Source of the DNA: Microcaldota archaeon
GTDB lineage: Archaea > Micrarchaeota > Micrarchaeia > Micrarchaeales > CABMGC01
Assembly: GCA_028866835.1 (NCBI GenBank)
Contig: JAGWHJ010000007.1
Span: 1-49,424 of the forward strand
Direction: 5' to 3'
DNA length: 49,424 nucleotides
Part shown: positions 9,371-18,589 of the stretch, one piece after another
How positions within the stretch are numbered: the first letter of the stretch is position 1
How the letters are laid out: each line of letters begins with the position of its first letter
Notes under the pieces: model-generated
Database searches by the model: none
What the model was told of the DNA's origin: nothing
Seen by the model: the letters and a program-made list of their open reading frames with translations, nothing else
Program-made: the position numbers and the translations under genes

Positions 9371-10006
9371 TCAAAGCTCTATGCCGCCGCCACCGCTTCC
9401 CGGCATTCCCATTCCCGTAAGCGGCCCTCCCCCTATCAGGCCAGGATTTGATCCCTCTCCCTTTGCCAGGAGCAATTCAAGCACTATAAGGAATTCAATG
9501 AGCGTCTTCGTGGGCACGCTGTCCCCAGTTATCTGCATCAGATACTGGCCTGTCTCAAGCTGCGTAAGCTTCCCCAGGAAGCCAGCCGCATCGAGCTTCC
9601 TTGTGACCTTTGCGACAGCCTTCCCCTCCCTGTCGCTTATGTCGAACTCCATGTGCATGAAGTTGCCAGAGGCCTTTGCAATGGCGTTCCCCGAGGCATC
9701 CTTTATGTCTATCTCCCGCAGCGTGTCGAAGCCTGTCATCAGCTGGTAAGGGACCTTGACTACACCTGTAATCTCGTCCTTCGGGCCGCCTTCATGTATG
9801 TCGTATTCTGGTGTAGCGGCGATTATCTTGTGCGTTATCGTTGAGATTGTCTTGCCGTCCATGGTCTGGAGCGGCTGCGAGGTTATCAGCATGCTGCCCT
9901 CCGACTTTAGGACCTGCTGCCCGTCAGGGCCGGTGAACGTAAGCTTGATTCCCAGCCCCATCTTGCGCTGGACTACATACGCCTTGAGCGAAAACGGATC
10001 CTCCAT
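9371..10006 (-). CDS. LURP-one-related/scramblase-like protein (tentative)
   Basis: Repeated beta-strand pattern (YVVQRKMGLGIKLTFTGPDGQQVLKSEG..., AVAKVTRKL) reminiscent of the LOR fold. Confidence 0.45.
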   Translation of the reverse strand: MEDPFSLKAYVVQRKMGLGIKLTFTGPDGQQVLKSEGSMLITSQPLQTMDGKTISTITHKIIAATPEYDIHEGGPKDEITGVVKVPYQLMTGFDTLREIDIKDASGNAIAKASGNFMHMEFDISDREGKAVAKVTRKLDAAGFLGKLTQLETGQYLMQITGDSVPTKTLIEFLIVLELLLAKGEGSNPGLIGGGPLTGMGMPGSGGGGIEL

Positions 10007-10039
10007 GATTCCACTTCTGCCAGGTCATATTTAAACATG

Positions 10040-10453
10040 TCAGTATTTGTCCAGAAGGTCGTTGAGCTTACCGTCCACCATTGCTATGAACTTGTTCTCC
10101 CTCGGGACGTTGTGCAGTGAGTACCTGTCAAGCCTTTGGAGCATCTCCGATATCTGCTTCTTGAGCGCTCCCAGCGACTGGTTCTTGACCTTGAACCTGC
10201 CATCGAGCTGGTTTATCATCAGCCTGCTGTCAGAATACAGCTGCACCTCATTGCCCTCAAGGCTGTAGGCCTCCTCCAGCGCCTCAAGAGCCCCAAGCAC
10301 CGCCATGTACTCGGCCTCATTGTTCGTCTTTATGCCGTTGTAGAACGCCTTCTCTAAGAGGACGTTCCCGTCAGTGTCGCAGATCATGTAACCTGAGGCG
10401 CTCTTGCCAGGATTGTTCCGCGAGGCTCCATCGGTGTAGATGTTGAAAAGCAT
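10040..10453 (-). CDS. rnhA: Ribonuclease HI family protein
   Basis: IYTDGASRNNPGKSASGYMI, TNNEAEYMAVLGALEAL, LYSDSRLMINQL: canonical RNase HI catalytic motifs. Confidence 0.88.
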   Translation of the reverse strand: MLFNIYTDGASRNNPGKSASGYMICDTDGNVLLEKAFYNGIKTNNEAEYMAVLGALEALEEAYSLEGNEVQLYSDSRLMINQLDGRFKVKNQSLGALKKQISEMLQRLDRYSLHNVPRENKFIAMVDGKLNDLLDKY

Positions 10454-10589
10454 GTTATCCGCATACCTCTTGGTCGGTTATGCTTATATCCTTTAGCGCA
10501 TTTACGGCTGCCAGAGACGGATGCGGGCGTATGCATATATATAAAAGTTTTAGCTGCAAGTACTCTATCGTTAATATCAGGTGGCGACC

Positions 10590-11003
10590 ATGGGAATCTT
10601 CGACCTATTCGGAAAGAAGGACGTTACCGATGCACTGCAAAAGCAGCTTCCTTATAATATAAAGACAGAGTTCGTGCCTTACAAGCTCAAGGCGAACTCG
10701 CGCAGCAACTCTACCCTGTTCGTGAACATAAAGAACATGACGAACGAGCCCGTGCTGAGCTCGGTTGTTATAGAGGTGCCGGACACGCTCAGCTTCGACC
10801 AGACCGGGCTGCAGAAGGCGAAGGAGGTAAGGCTCGGCACGCTGGCGCCGAACGAGGCAAAGGACGCAAGGATAGACGTATTCAGCGGCCCTGCGACCGA
10901 GAAGGGCGACTACACAGTTACGATAACGGCTTTCATACACTACCGCGACTATGCGCACGTCCTAAACGCAATGAAGAAGAGGAACCTGCTGCAGGTTGTC
11001 TAG
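10590..11003 (+). CDS. Conserved hypothetical protein (archaeal)
   Basis: MGIFDLFGKKDV...; ATG at 10590-10592 preceded by a GGTG Shine-Dalgarno-like motif. Confidence 0.65.
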   Translation: MGIFDLFGKKDVTDALQKQLPYNIKTEFVPYKLKANSRSNSTLFVNIKNMTNEPVLSSVVIEVPDTLSFDQTGLQKAKEVRLGTLAPNEAKDARIDVFSGPATEKGDYTVTITAFIHYRDYAHVLNAMKKRNLLQVV

Positions 11004-11021
11004 ATAGACTGGCCTTACTTT

Positions 11022-11789
11022 TCAGCGCCAGCCAAAATACCTTCTACTCCTCATCATATGTTCATCTTCTGCGCCGACCAATCCTGCCTCGAGCAGAGCA
11101 CCATAAGGGCTGCTATTATAATGATGAGTAAAAAGTCCACTGAGTCTATTAGAATAAAAGTCCTCCCTTGCAATGTCCCTCGGATCTATGCCCAATTTCC
11201 CCACCAGCCATCTTACTGCAGCCACTCTATTATCTGCAGATTTAAAGAAACTCCTTGGTGTGGTTGCCATCTCCCATTCCCTTATGTCAAGTTCCTGGAA
11301 TGCCTCCGATATCGCAGCATATGGACTGCCTTGGTAATAACACTTCAAAAGCCCCCAGAGTCTATTAGAAGAAAAGTCCCTCGCTGTAACGCCCCTAGGA
11401 TCCTTCTTCAGTACCTTCTCAACAAGGAATCTTACTGCGGCTATCCTAGTGCTTTCAGGCGAATCTGCCCAGTTTGCACCAGCGAGTGTCCCATCCTCAT
11501 TTACCCACCCCTGCATGCGCCAGAAATAGTCCATGGTATCAGTTGGCTGCATGAAATGCGGTGTTGATTCGGTGATGGGCTTGGGCTGCTGATGCCTGTC
11601 AATGGCTTCCCCTGTGTTGCCTCCTAGCCTCAGAACCTCCTGCAACGCAGATACTGGATCATCCGGCCTTATAACCCTCCTTGTGCCCCTCCCTGCATCC
11701 TCAAGGAACCGGTCGCGCAACGCCCGCGGCAATGCCAGGACCGCCGCATTATATCTTGTGTGGGGGTCGGCCGCTCTTCTCTGGGGCAT
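11022..11789 (-). CDS. Hypothetical protein with two ~60-aa repeats resembling homing-endonuclease-associated repeats
   Basis: RIAAVRFLVEKVLKKDPRGVTARDFSSNRLWGLLKCYYQGSPYAAISEA versus RVAAVRWLVGKLGIDPRDIAREDFYSNRLSGLFTHHYNSSPYGALLEAG. Confidence 0.6.
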   Translation of the reverse strand: MPQRRAADPHTRYNAAVLALPRALRDRFLEDAGRGTRRVIRPDDPVSALQEVLRLGGNTGEAIDRHQQPKPITESTPHFMQPTDTMDYFWRMQGWVNEDGTLAGANWADSPESTRIAAVRFLVEKVLKKDPRGVTARDFSSNRLWGLLKCYYQGSPYAAISEAFQELDIREWEMATTPRSFFKSADNRVAAVRWLVGKLGIDPRDIAREDFYSNRLSGLFTHHYNSSPYGALLEAGLVGAEDEHMMRSRRYFGWR

Positions 11790-11869
11790 ATGGATTACTT
11801 TAGAATCGTGAAATTTCTGATATTTATATCCAGTATTCCAATGTTTTGGAACTGCATCATGATATAGAA

Positions 11870-12247
11870 TCAGGTTGTTTTTTGTGCTGCTGGTGCTGCC
11901 TTTGGCTGCGCCTGCGCAGGCTTCTGCTGCGCTTGGGCTGCCGCAGCCTTCTCAGCTGTCTGTTGCTGCTGTTCTGGCATCTTGACCTTCTCCATCACGC
12001 TGTTCAGGCCCTTCGCTATCTCCTTGCCCTTCTCCGTTAGCACGAGCTTTTTTATACGGCCGTGCCTTTCAGTTGCGACCAACCCGTACTTCTCGCACTT
12101 GCTTATGAACCTGCTCGTGTGTATGTAAGTGACGTTGGTCTCCTTTGAAAGATCGGAGAGGTGCCACTCTTTCGCAGAATTTGTAAGCGCAAGGATGAGC
12201 CTGAGCTGCTTATCCTTGAAGAACAAGGTGCCTATCGAGTCTGCCAT
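11870..12247 (-). CDS. Winged-helix (MarR-like) transcriptional regulator with Ala/Gln/Pro-rich tail
   Basis: WHLSDLSKETNVTYIHTSRFISKCEKYGLVATERHGRIKKLVLTEKGKEIAKGL; low-complexity AQAQQKPAQAQPKAAPAAQ tail. Confidence 0.75.
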   Translation of the reverse strand: MADSIGTLFFKDKQLRLILALTNSAKEWHLSDLSKETNVTYIHTSRFISKCEKYGLVATERHGRIKKLVLTEKGKEIAKGLNSVMEKVKMPEQQQQTAEKAAAAQAQQKPAQAQPKAAPAAQKTT

Positions 12248-12344
12248 GCCTGATAACCTGGTAAGGAGGACCGCCTCCGACTATACTATGGATATATAAA
12301 TATTAAAGCCTTGAGTATTATGAGGATCCAATAAGGTGTTGTAT

Positions 12345-12599
12345 ATGGTAAAATACGTGATAGCAGAGCAACTCGTAGGAAAGGAAGTCGTTACGAACGA
12401 TGGCTTTGACCTCGGTAAATTTGTTGATGCTGAAGTCAGAGAGAACAGCGGAAAGCTCGCGGCGCTGGTCGTAGAGCCTAATGTTGACAGCGAGTTTGTC
12501 AACAAGCTGAACGTGAAGGGAGGAAAGCTCCAGGTGCCATACTCGAGCGTGATGGCAGTTAATGACTTTATCGTTGTTGACAAGAAGAGCCTGATCTAA
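12345..12599 (+). CDS. PRC-barrel domain protein
   Basis: VIAEQLVGKEVVTNDGFDLGKFVDAEVRENSGKLAALVV...VPYSSVMAVNDFIVV. Confidence 0.75.
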   Translation: MVKYVIAEQLVGKEVVTNDGFDLGKFVDAEVRENSGKLAALVVEPNVDSEFVNKLNVKGGKLQVPYSSVMAVNDFIVVDKKSLI

Positions 12600-12610
12600 A
12601 AGGTGTTCTC

Positions 12611-13336
12611 ATCATTATCGCCGGCGGCGACGAAGCTGGTCGCGGCGCAGTACTCGGGCCTCTAACCGTAAGCATAGTAAGCATAAAGAAGAGCAGGGAG
12701 GCGAGGCTCGCAAGCATTGGGGTTCGGGATTCGAAGATGCTCACTCCGAAGAAGCGGAGCTTCCTGTACGATGAGATAAACTCCCTCGCGGAGGACGTGC
12801 GCATCTACAAGATAACGAACGACGAGATAGACAAGGCCATAGCCACGGGCATGTCCCTGAACAGCCTCGAAGCGCTCAATTTCGCAAGGCTTATAGATTC
12901 CCTTAACTCGGAGCCTGACAGGATAATACTCGATTCCCCTGATGTCATACCTGAGCGTTTCGGCCTCAGGGTGGGCTTGTTCTCAAAGAGGAACCTCAAG
13001 ATAAAGGGCCTCAACGCCCAGTCGGTCCAGCCGAAGGCGAGCACCGGCGAGAAGCCGAACAAGCAGATGACCGTAATAGCGGAGCACAAGGCAGACCTGC
13101 GCTATCCCGTGGTGTCAGCGGCAAGCATAATAGCGAAGGTCGAGCGAGATGCTGAGATAGAGCGCATAAGCAGCAGGCTCGGCCTGGACATAGGAACAGG
13201 CTATCCTTCCGACAAGACCACGACCGATGCCATACTGACGAACCTGAAGAACGAGAAGTTCGCAAAGTTCATAAGGCAGAGATGGAAGACCCTTCAGCTG
13301 ATAAGGCAGCTGAAGATCGACACCTTCATAAAATAG
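12611..13336 (+). CDS. rnhB: Ribonuclease HII, start extended to a non-canonical ATC/ATT codon
   Basis: Own translation upstream of the track ATG (12737): (I)IIAGGDEAGRGAVLGPLTVSIVSI...VRDSKMLTP. DEAGRG and DSK are the RNase HII signature; the downstream ASIIAKVERD motif is also present. Confidence 0.87.
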   Translation: MIIAGGDEAGRGAVLGPLTVSIVSIKKSREARLASIGVRDSKMLTPKKRSFLYDEINSLAEDVRIYKITNDEIDKAIATGMSLNSLEALNFARLIDSLNSEPDRIILDSPDVIPERFGLRVGLFSKRNLKIKGLNAQSVQPKASTGEKPNKQMTVIAEHKADLRYPVVSAASIIAKVERDAEIERISSRLGLDIGTGYPSDKTTTDAILTNLKNEKFAKFIRQRWKTLQLIRQLKIDTFIK

Positions 13337-13627
13337 CTACTGCCTCCTAAGCTCCTTCAGTCTCATCTTGGCATAAGCTGCAACTCCCAGTCCTGATGTG
13401 CCAATCGCTATGCTTACCACACCAGCCGCAATGTCGGTCGGTTTTGTTGCTGTGGAAAGTGCCCATGCGCCAATGCCTTCAAAGAGTACGCCTAATACAG
13501 GTAAGCCGTATAACATGGTTTCGGCTTCTGCAATCATTCTGGATCTGTCGTTGCTGTCCCTGGCAAGCCTGCTGAATGTTATCCTTTCAAGCACTTCCTG
13601 GCAGCGTTGAACAATTCTAACAGTCAT
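13337..13627 (-). CDS. Small membrane protein, hypothetical
   Basis: Two hydrophobic segments (MLYGLPVLGVLFEGIGAWAL, IAAGVVSIAIGTSGLGVAAYA). Confidence 0.5.
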   Translation of the reverse strand: MTVRIVQRCQEVLERITFSRLARDSNDRSRMIAEAETMLYGLPVLGVLFEGIGAWALSTATKPTDIAAGVVSIAIGTSGLGVAAYAKMRLKELRRQ

Positions 13628-13673
13628 ATAATTATACTCTTATTGCAGGACCTGCATCATCAAGACAAATAAC

Positions 13674-15218
13674 TTATTCCCATTCGATTGTCGAAGGGGG
13701 CTTGTTCGTAATGTCGTAGACGACCCTTACCACTTCGGGTATCTCGTTTGTTATCCTTGTCGAGATCGTCTCAAGCGCCTCGTAAGGTATCCTTGAGAAC
13801 GACGCTGTCATCGCATCGGTGCTCTCCACGGCCCTTATGGCTATTACGCTGCCATAGGACCTAGAATCGCCCTTCACGCCAGTGCTCTTCGTGTCGGTAA
13901 GCACGGCAAAGTACTGCCACATGCCCTTGTCAAGGCCTCTCCCGATTATCTCCGCCCTGACTATGTTGTCTGCGTTCCTTACTATCTCCACCTTCCTTTC
14001 GGTGATGTCGCCGACTATCCTCACCGCAAGGCCAGGGCCTGGGAACGGCTGCCTGTACACTATCTCCTTCGGCAGCTTGAGCTGCTTTGCGATCTTCCTG
14101 ACTTCGTCCTTGTAGAGCTCCCTCAGCGGCTCGACTATGCCCTTGAACTTTATTACTGAAGGGATGCCGCCCACGTTGTGGTGCGTCTTTATCACCTTTG
14201 AGTTCTTTGTCTGGCCGGATTCTATCCTGTCCGGGTAGATGGTTCCCTGCACAAGGTACTTCGCATTGTACCTTTTCGCAGTCTCCTCGAAGACGCGTAT
14301 GAACTCCCTGCCTATTATCTTCCTCTTCTGCTCAGGGTCCGTTACGCCTTTCAGCGCTTCCATGAACCTCCGGCTTGCATCCACGTAAACGAAATTAATT
14401 CCCAGCTTCTTTCCAAGCACCTTCACCTGCTTCGGCTCCCCTCCCCTAAGCAATCCATGATCCACAAATACTGCGGTGAGGTTCCTGCCAAGGGCCTTTG
14501 AAGCTATCGTTGCCGCTGTAGAAGAATCGAGGCCTCCGCTCAGCGCTACAACGGCCTTATCCTTACCAACCTGCCTCTTGACCTCGTCTACGTACCTGTC
14601 AAGCATGCCGACCACTTTCCATGTCGGCTTGCAGCCGCATATGTCGAATATGAAATTGCTGATCACCCTCGCGCCATTCTTAGTATGCACTACCTCAGGA
14701 TGCCACTGTATGCCGTATATCTCGTTCTGCCTGTCCATGAATGCCGCAACTGGACAGTTCTCCGTAGATGCCAGCACCTCGAAGTTGTCAGGGACGCTGT
14801 AGACGCTGTCTCCGTGGCTCATCCAGATCTGCTCCCTCCTGTGCAGCCCCTTTAGTATGCCCTTCGCATGCTTTATCGTCGCGAAAGAGATTCCGTACTC
14901 CTTCTTCTTCGCAGGCGTTACCTCCCCATTAACAGAATACGCTATCAGCTGCAGTCCATAGCATATGCCAAGCACGGGTATGGGGCTGTAAAGGACGCCC
15001 TTGTCAAGCTTCGGCGCGTTCTTCTCGTATATGCTCGAAGGCCCGCCGGAGAGTATTATGCCCTTTACGTTTACCCTCCTCTGGATGTTCTCTATCTCGC
15101 TTAGGGTGGTAGTATTCGGGACTATCTCGGAATAGACGTTGTTCTCCCTGATGCGCCTTGAGATGAGATGGGCATACTGCCCTCCGAAATCGAAAACTAG
15201 GATGGTATCTTGTTTCAT
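13674..15218 (-). CDS. guaA: GMP synthase (glutamine-hydrolysing), fused amidotransferase and synthetase
   Basis: GICYGLQLIAY, QWHPEV, ALSGGLDSSTAA P-loop, full-length 514 aa ending EIPEVVRVVYDITNKPPSTIEWE. Confidence 0.97.
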   Translation of the reverse strand: MKQDTILVFDFGGQYAHLISRRIRENNVYSEIVPNTTTLSEIENIQRRVNVKGIILSGGPSSIYEKNAPKLDKGVLYSPIPVLGICYGLQLIAYSVNGEVTPAKKKEYGISFATIKHAKGILKGLHRREQIWMSHGDSVYSVPDNFEVLASTENCPVAAFMDRQNEIYGIQWHPEVVHTKNGARVISNFIFDICGCKPTWKVVGMLDRYVDEVKRQVGKDKAVVALSGGLDSSTAATIASKALGRNLTAVFVDHGLLRGGEPKQVKVLGKKLGINFVYVDASRRFMEALKGVTDPEQKRKIIGREFIRVFEETAKRYNAKYLVQGTIYPDRIESGQTKNSKVIKTHHNVGGIPSVIKFKGIVEPLRELYKDEVRKIAKQLKLPKEIVYRQPFPGPGLAVRIVGDITERKVEIVRNADNIVRAEIIGRGLDKGMWQYFAVLTDTKSTGVKGDSRSYGSVIAIRAVESTDAMTASFSRIPYEALETISTRITNEIPEVVRVVYDITNKPPSTIEWE

Positions 15219-15307
15219 AGCTATATTAAACCCCCTAAATACTTATATTTTTCCAATTCTGGTTGGAGAGAATTTATTAATCTTCTAATGGAAGGTCTGG
15301 CCTCCTC

Positions 15308-16165
15308 CTACTCTATTCTAAATAGCGGTATGAGGCTGTCAACGTGCGTCATGTTCCCAATTCCTGCGTCGCGCAGCTGCGTGGCAACCCCATTGTCTGA
15401 CACTATGACCCCGTGCACCGATTCTTCCTGATGGACAGTTACTGCATCGATCAGCTTGCCCCCAAAGTAGATTATCTCCCTTGGCATATGCCCTTTTCCT
15501 TCAGCATCTAAAGCAGCTATGGCTGCCAGGTATACAGAAGCGGGGTCCGGCTTGTGTATGTTCCTTGGGCCTGCCCCATCCGACCCTTCCATTTCAAGCT
15601 CTATCTGGGTTAGTTTGGTGGATCCGACGATTGCTGACGGCGGTATCACATCGGTCATGCGCACCCCGAAGCCCGGAAACCCTGTTTCTTGCAGCAATTT
15701 TATCACAAAGCTGTCCGGGCTTGAAGTGGCGATGCCCGCTTTCCTGCCAAGCGTTTTTAGCTGATACATGAAAGGCGGAACCCCTGGAATGACAAATTGC
15801 ATGAAACCTACCCCGCCAACTCTCTCGAGAAGTGCCTTCTCCCTCTCCTCTATGAGCTGCTGCGTCGTTTTATCCACATGCCCATTAGTCTTGGGAAGGT
15901 CCCTGCTTACTGACGGGGGACTTGTCCTTGGCGACGGGTTTCTGAGTAGATAGCCTGCGATCTGCTGGTCGGTGAGACCGGCAAGTGTCCTTCTCTCTTC
16001 ATCCGTTATGCTCCTTCTCTGCCCTGTAACCCTCTCAACTGCCACCTCGAAAGAGTGCCTATGGAAAGAGCTTGTATTGAAAAGCAGCCCGTCGAAGTTC
16101 AAGACTACTGCTACCCTCGGGTCTCCCAGCTTTTCCCTTATCTCCCGCACCGCCAATTTTGCCAT
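15308..16165 (-). CDS. HAD-superfamily hydrolase-like protein with degenerate catalytic motifs
   Basis: LNFDGLLFNTSS (motif I), AGIATSSPD (motif II), HKPDPASVYLAAI (motif III); motif IV degenerate (IIYFGGKLIDAVT). Confidence 0.7.
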   Translation of the reverse strand: MAKLAVREIREKLGDPRVAVVLNFDGLLFNTSSFHRHSFEVAVERVTGQRRSITDEERRTLAGLTDQQIAGYLLRNPSPRTSPPSVSRDLPKTNGHVDKTTQQLIEEREKALLERVGGVGFMQFVIPGVPPFMYQLKTLGRKAGIATSSPDSFVIKLLQETGFPGFGVRMTDVIPPSAIVGSTKLTQIELEMEGSDGAGPRNIHKPDPASVYLAAIAALDAEGKGHMPREIIYFGGKLIDAVTVHQEESVHGVIVSDNGVATQLRDAGIGNMTHVDSLIPLFRIE

Positions 16166-16169
16166 GAGA

Positions 16170-16964
16170 CTACCTTTCAACAGCCAATTCATTAACCTTT
16201 TCTGCTAAATCCGCCGCCTTCAGGAGAGATGTACCCACCAATATCGCATCTGCGCCAGCATCGCAGACCATCCGTGCGTCACTGCCATTCTCAATGCCAG
16301 ATTCTGCGATCTTTGTGACCTCATCTGGAATGTACTGGACCAGGGATTGGAAGAGCGACTTGTCTATGGTGAAGGTACCAAGGTCCCTTGAATTGATCCC
16401 TATCATTATTGCACCCGCCGAAACTGCCTTCTCTACCTCTTCAATATTGTGCGCCTCAACGAGGCACTGCATTCCGAAGCTGCCAGCCAACTGCGCAAGT
16501 TCCTTCAGTGTCTTCGATTCCAATGCAGAGGCTATCAGAAGCACTGCGTCTGCGCCTGCTAGATATGACTCATAAATCTGATATTTATGTATTATGAAAT
16601 CCTTCCTCAGCAGAGGTACTTTGACGATGCCCCTGACCTCTCCCAAAAGGCCAAGGCTGCCGCCAAAATACTTGGCGTCGGTGACGACAGAAATCGCTCT
16701 TACAGCATCGCATTCCCCATAAGCCCTTGCTATCCTAATAGCATCATCCTGATTTGCTATGCTTCCAGATGATGGCGATGCAAACTTTATCTCGGCAATG
16801 ACGCCAAGTCTTTTGCCACTCATTATCGAGCCATTGAAGTCCCTAACATCCCTTTCAAGGCCTTTGCATCGGGCCATCATCTCCGATAGCGGCACGAGGC
16901 TCTGGGCTTTTCGGATTTCAACTTTCTTGTTTTCTACGATCTCGTCTAATACGCTTGTATCCAT
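16170..16964 (-). CDS. trpC: Indole-3-glycerol-phosphate synthase
   Basis: GVIAEIKFASPSSG, SVVTDAKYFGGSL, LLRKDFIIHKYQIYESYLAGADAVLLI, GINSRDLGTF, AESGI: typical IGPS. Confidence 0.95.
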   Translation of the reverse strand: MDTSVLDEIVENKKVEIRKAQSLVPLSEMMARCKGLERDVRDFNGSIMSGKRLGVIAEIKFASPSSGSIANQDDAIRIARAYGECDAVRAISVVTDAKYFGGSLGLLGEVRGIVKVPLLRKDFIIHKYQIYESYLAGADAVLLIASALESKTLKELAQLAGSFGMQCLVEAHNIEEVEKAVSAGAIMIGINSRDLGTFTIDKSLFQSLVQYIPDEVTKIAESGIENGSDARMVCDAGADAILVGTSLLKAADLAEKVNELAVER

Positions 16965-16994
16965 TGCAACCGCACCATAGCAGTCTATTCTCGA

Positions 16995-17753
16995 TCATGA
17001 CATGCGGGCAGATTTGAAGGCCATCATGCAGACCACATTCTTGTAGCCTTTCTCCCCAATGAATATCGGGTAGAACCTTTTCCTGCTTCTGATTAACTCG
17101 CCATTATTAACTGCAACTGGATCCCCTTCCTTTACCAAGCGGTAATTTTCTATCCCGGATGCCTTGCCTGTGTTGCCTAATACGCCCTTAACAACATAAC
17201 TGTCTTTGCTTACTGCAGCCTCCTTTCCCTCTATTATGTTTCGTATCGTGGCCTTCACCAACTTAATCACATGGTTGGCATCGGTATCCCGGTTGAACTC
17301 TATGCTTATGCATTCATGGGGAAAATCATCGATGGCCTTGCCTTTAGCTATCGACCTGCTCATCATGACAAGCTTCTTTATCGGCACTTTTCTTGCAAGC
17401 CCAAGAGCACGCCTTTTGGTTATTATTATTGTGTCTGGCATCTTGGCGTACGTCGAGTGTATGTCAATTACATACCTATAACCTTCCAGTTCGTGCAGAA
17501 CTTCGAATGCCATCCGCTCTTCTGTGTTGCCGTTCCTCTTTCCCGGGAAGCACCTGTTTCCATCCACATCAACGAACCGCTTATTTATCTTTATTGCAGC
17601 CTCATTTGCGATTATGCCTTTTATTCTCGCACCAAGGTTCTTCTCTTTCGACAGCATCTCTATTACTTGTTTTCCAATAAGCTCATTTCCATGCAATGAG
17701 CCGACTATCGCCACCTTTTTGCGCCCTTCTCCGAATTCGATCGTCTTCATCAC
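16995..17753 (-). CDS. Succinylglutamate desuccinylase/aspartoacylase-family metallohydrolase
   Basis: IVGSLHGNELIGKQVIE, DVDGNRCFPGK, VIDIHSTYAKMPDT: AspA/AstE zinc-ligand motifs. Confidence 0.8.
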   Translation of the reverse strand: MMKTIEFGEGRKKVAIVGSLHGNELIGKQVIEMLSKEKNLGARIKGIIANEAAIKINKRFVDVDGNRCFPGKRNGNTEERMAFEVLHELEGYRYVIDIHSTYAKMPDTIIITKRRALGLARKVPIKKLVMMSRSIAKGKAIDDFPHECISIEFNRDTDANHVIKLVKATIRNIIEGKEAAVSKDSYVVKGVLGNTGKASGIENYRLVKEGDPVAVNNGELIRSRKRFYPIFIGEKGYKNVVCMMAFKSARMS

Positions 17754-17759
17754 AACCCA

Positions 17760-18353
17760 CTAGTGTCTTAGAACTGCAACTACTATCATTGAATCCCCCC
17801 TATGTCTGTCTATTCCAAGATGAGAGAATAGTCTTTCCACCTCTGGATTTACTCTAGGCACACTGCCATTCAATGGCCTACCATAAGTGCCTATATCAGT
17901 AAAGTTTGATAAGTTTAGGTGCTGTTCACCAAGCATCTGCGCTATATGCGAAGCTATTTCCTGCGTATTGGTGTCAGGGACATCTGAAAGTGATGGATAC
18001 ATCCTCGAATTTGCCTGTGAATTGGCGACTACTCTGCTCAATGCAGAATACATCGCAGGATTCTGGGTGCGCATAGTGAAAGCATGAGGTTCGCCATCCG
18101 AAATTGCAATCTCTGCAGACAATGCAAAGAGACGCCTGCCCTGATGCCTTATATCCAATGCAACGCCGTTTAAGTATAGTACCTTCCGAGTCTCAAAACC
18201 GCAAACTGAAGGCACATCCATCTCCAAGGAGGTATAGGATGCAAACCCTGCCAACCTCCGGCCACTATAGATGAGATGCAGTGTGTCACCGGCATTTACG
18301 TGCCCCAAAACCTCTTCCTCGCTCATCTCGGTTCCAAAGCCACGCCTGCTCAT
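17760..18353 (-). CDS. GNAT-like acetyltransferase (tentative); coding probably extends upstream to about 18404
   Basis: LHLIYSGRRLAGFASYTSLEM...LYLNGVALDIRHQGRRLFALSAE, GNAT-like strand-turn-helix layout. In-frame upstream peptide VEIIDPADLSERVKNRLVK looks coding. Confidence 0.55.
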   Translation of the reverse strand: MSRRGFGTEMSEEEVLGHVNAGDTLHLIYSGRRLAGFASYTSLEMDVPSVCGFETRKVLYLNGVALDIRHQGRRLFALSAEIAISDGEPHAFTMRTQNPAMYSALSRVVANSQANSRMYPSLSDVPDTNTQEIASHIAQMLGEQHLNLSNFTDIGTYGRPLNGSVPRVNPEVERLFSHLGIDRHRGDSMIVVAVLRH

Positions 18354-18589
18354 CTTGACGAGCCTGTTCTTAACTCTCTCACTGAGATCGGCTGGGTCTA
18401 TAATTTCTACCCTGCCTTTTCTATCAAAAAGTCTCTGGGCTGATGTTAGTACACCTATCTTACCAGCAGCCCCTGCACCATCAACTGCCCCTGTTTGTAT
18501 CTTGCCACCGGTTAACTATTCCTCCACTCATCTTTAACACCAAATTATAATGTAATTAATACTACAATATACTATATATTTAAACATTT

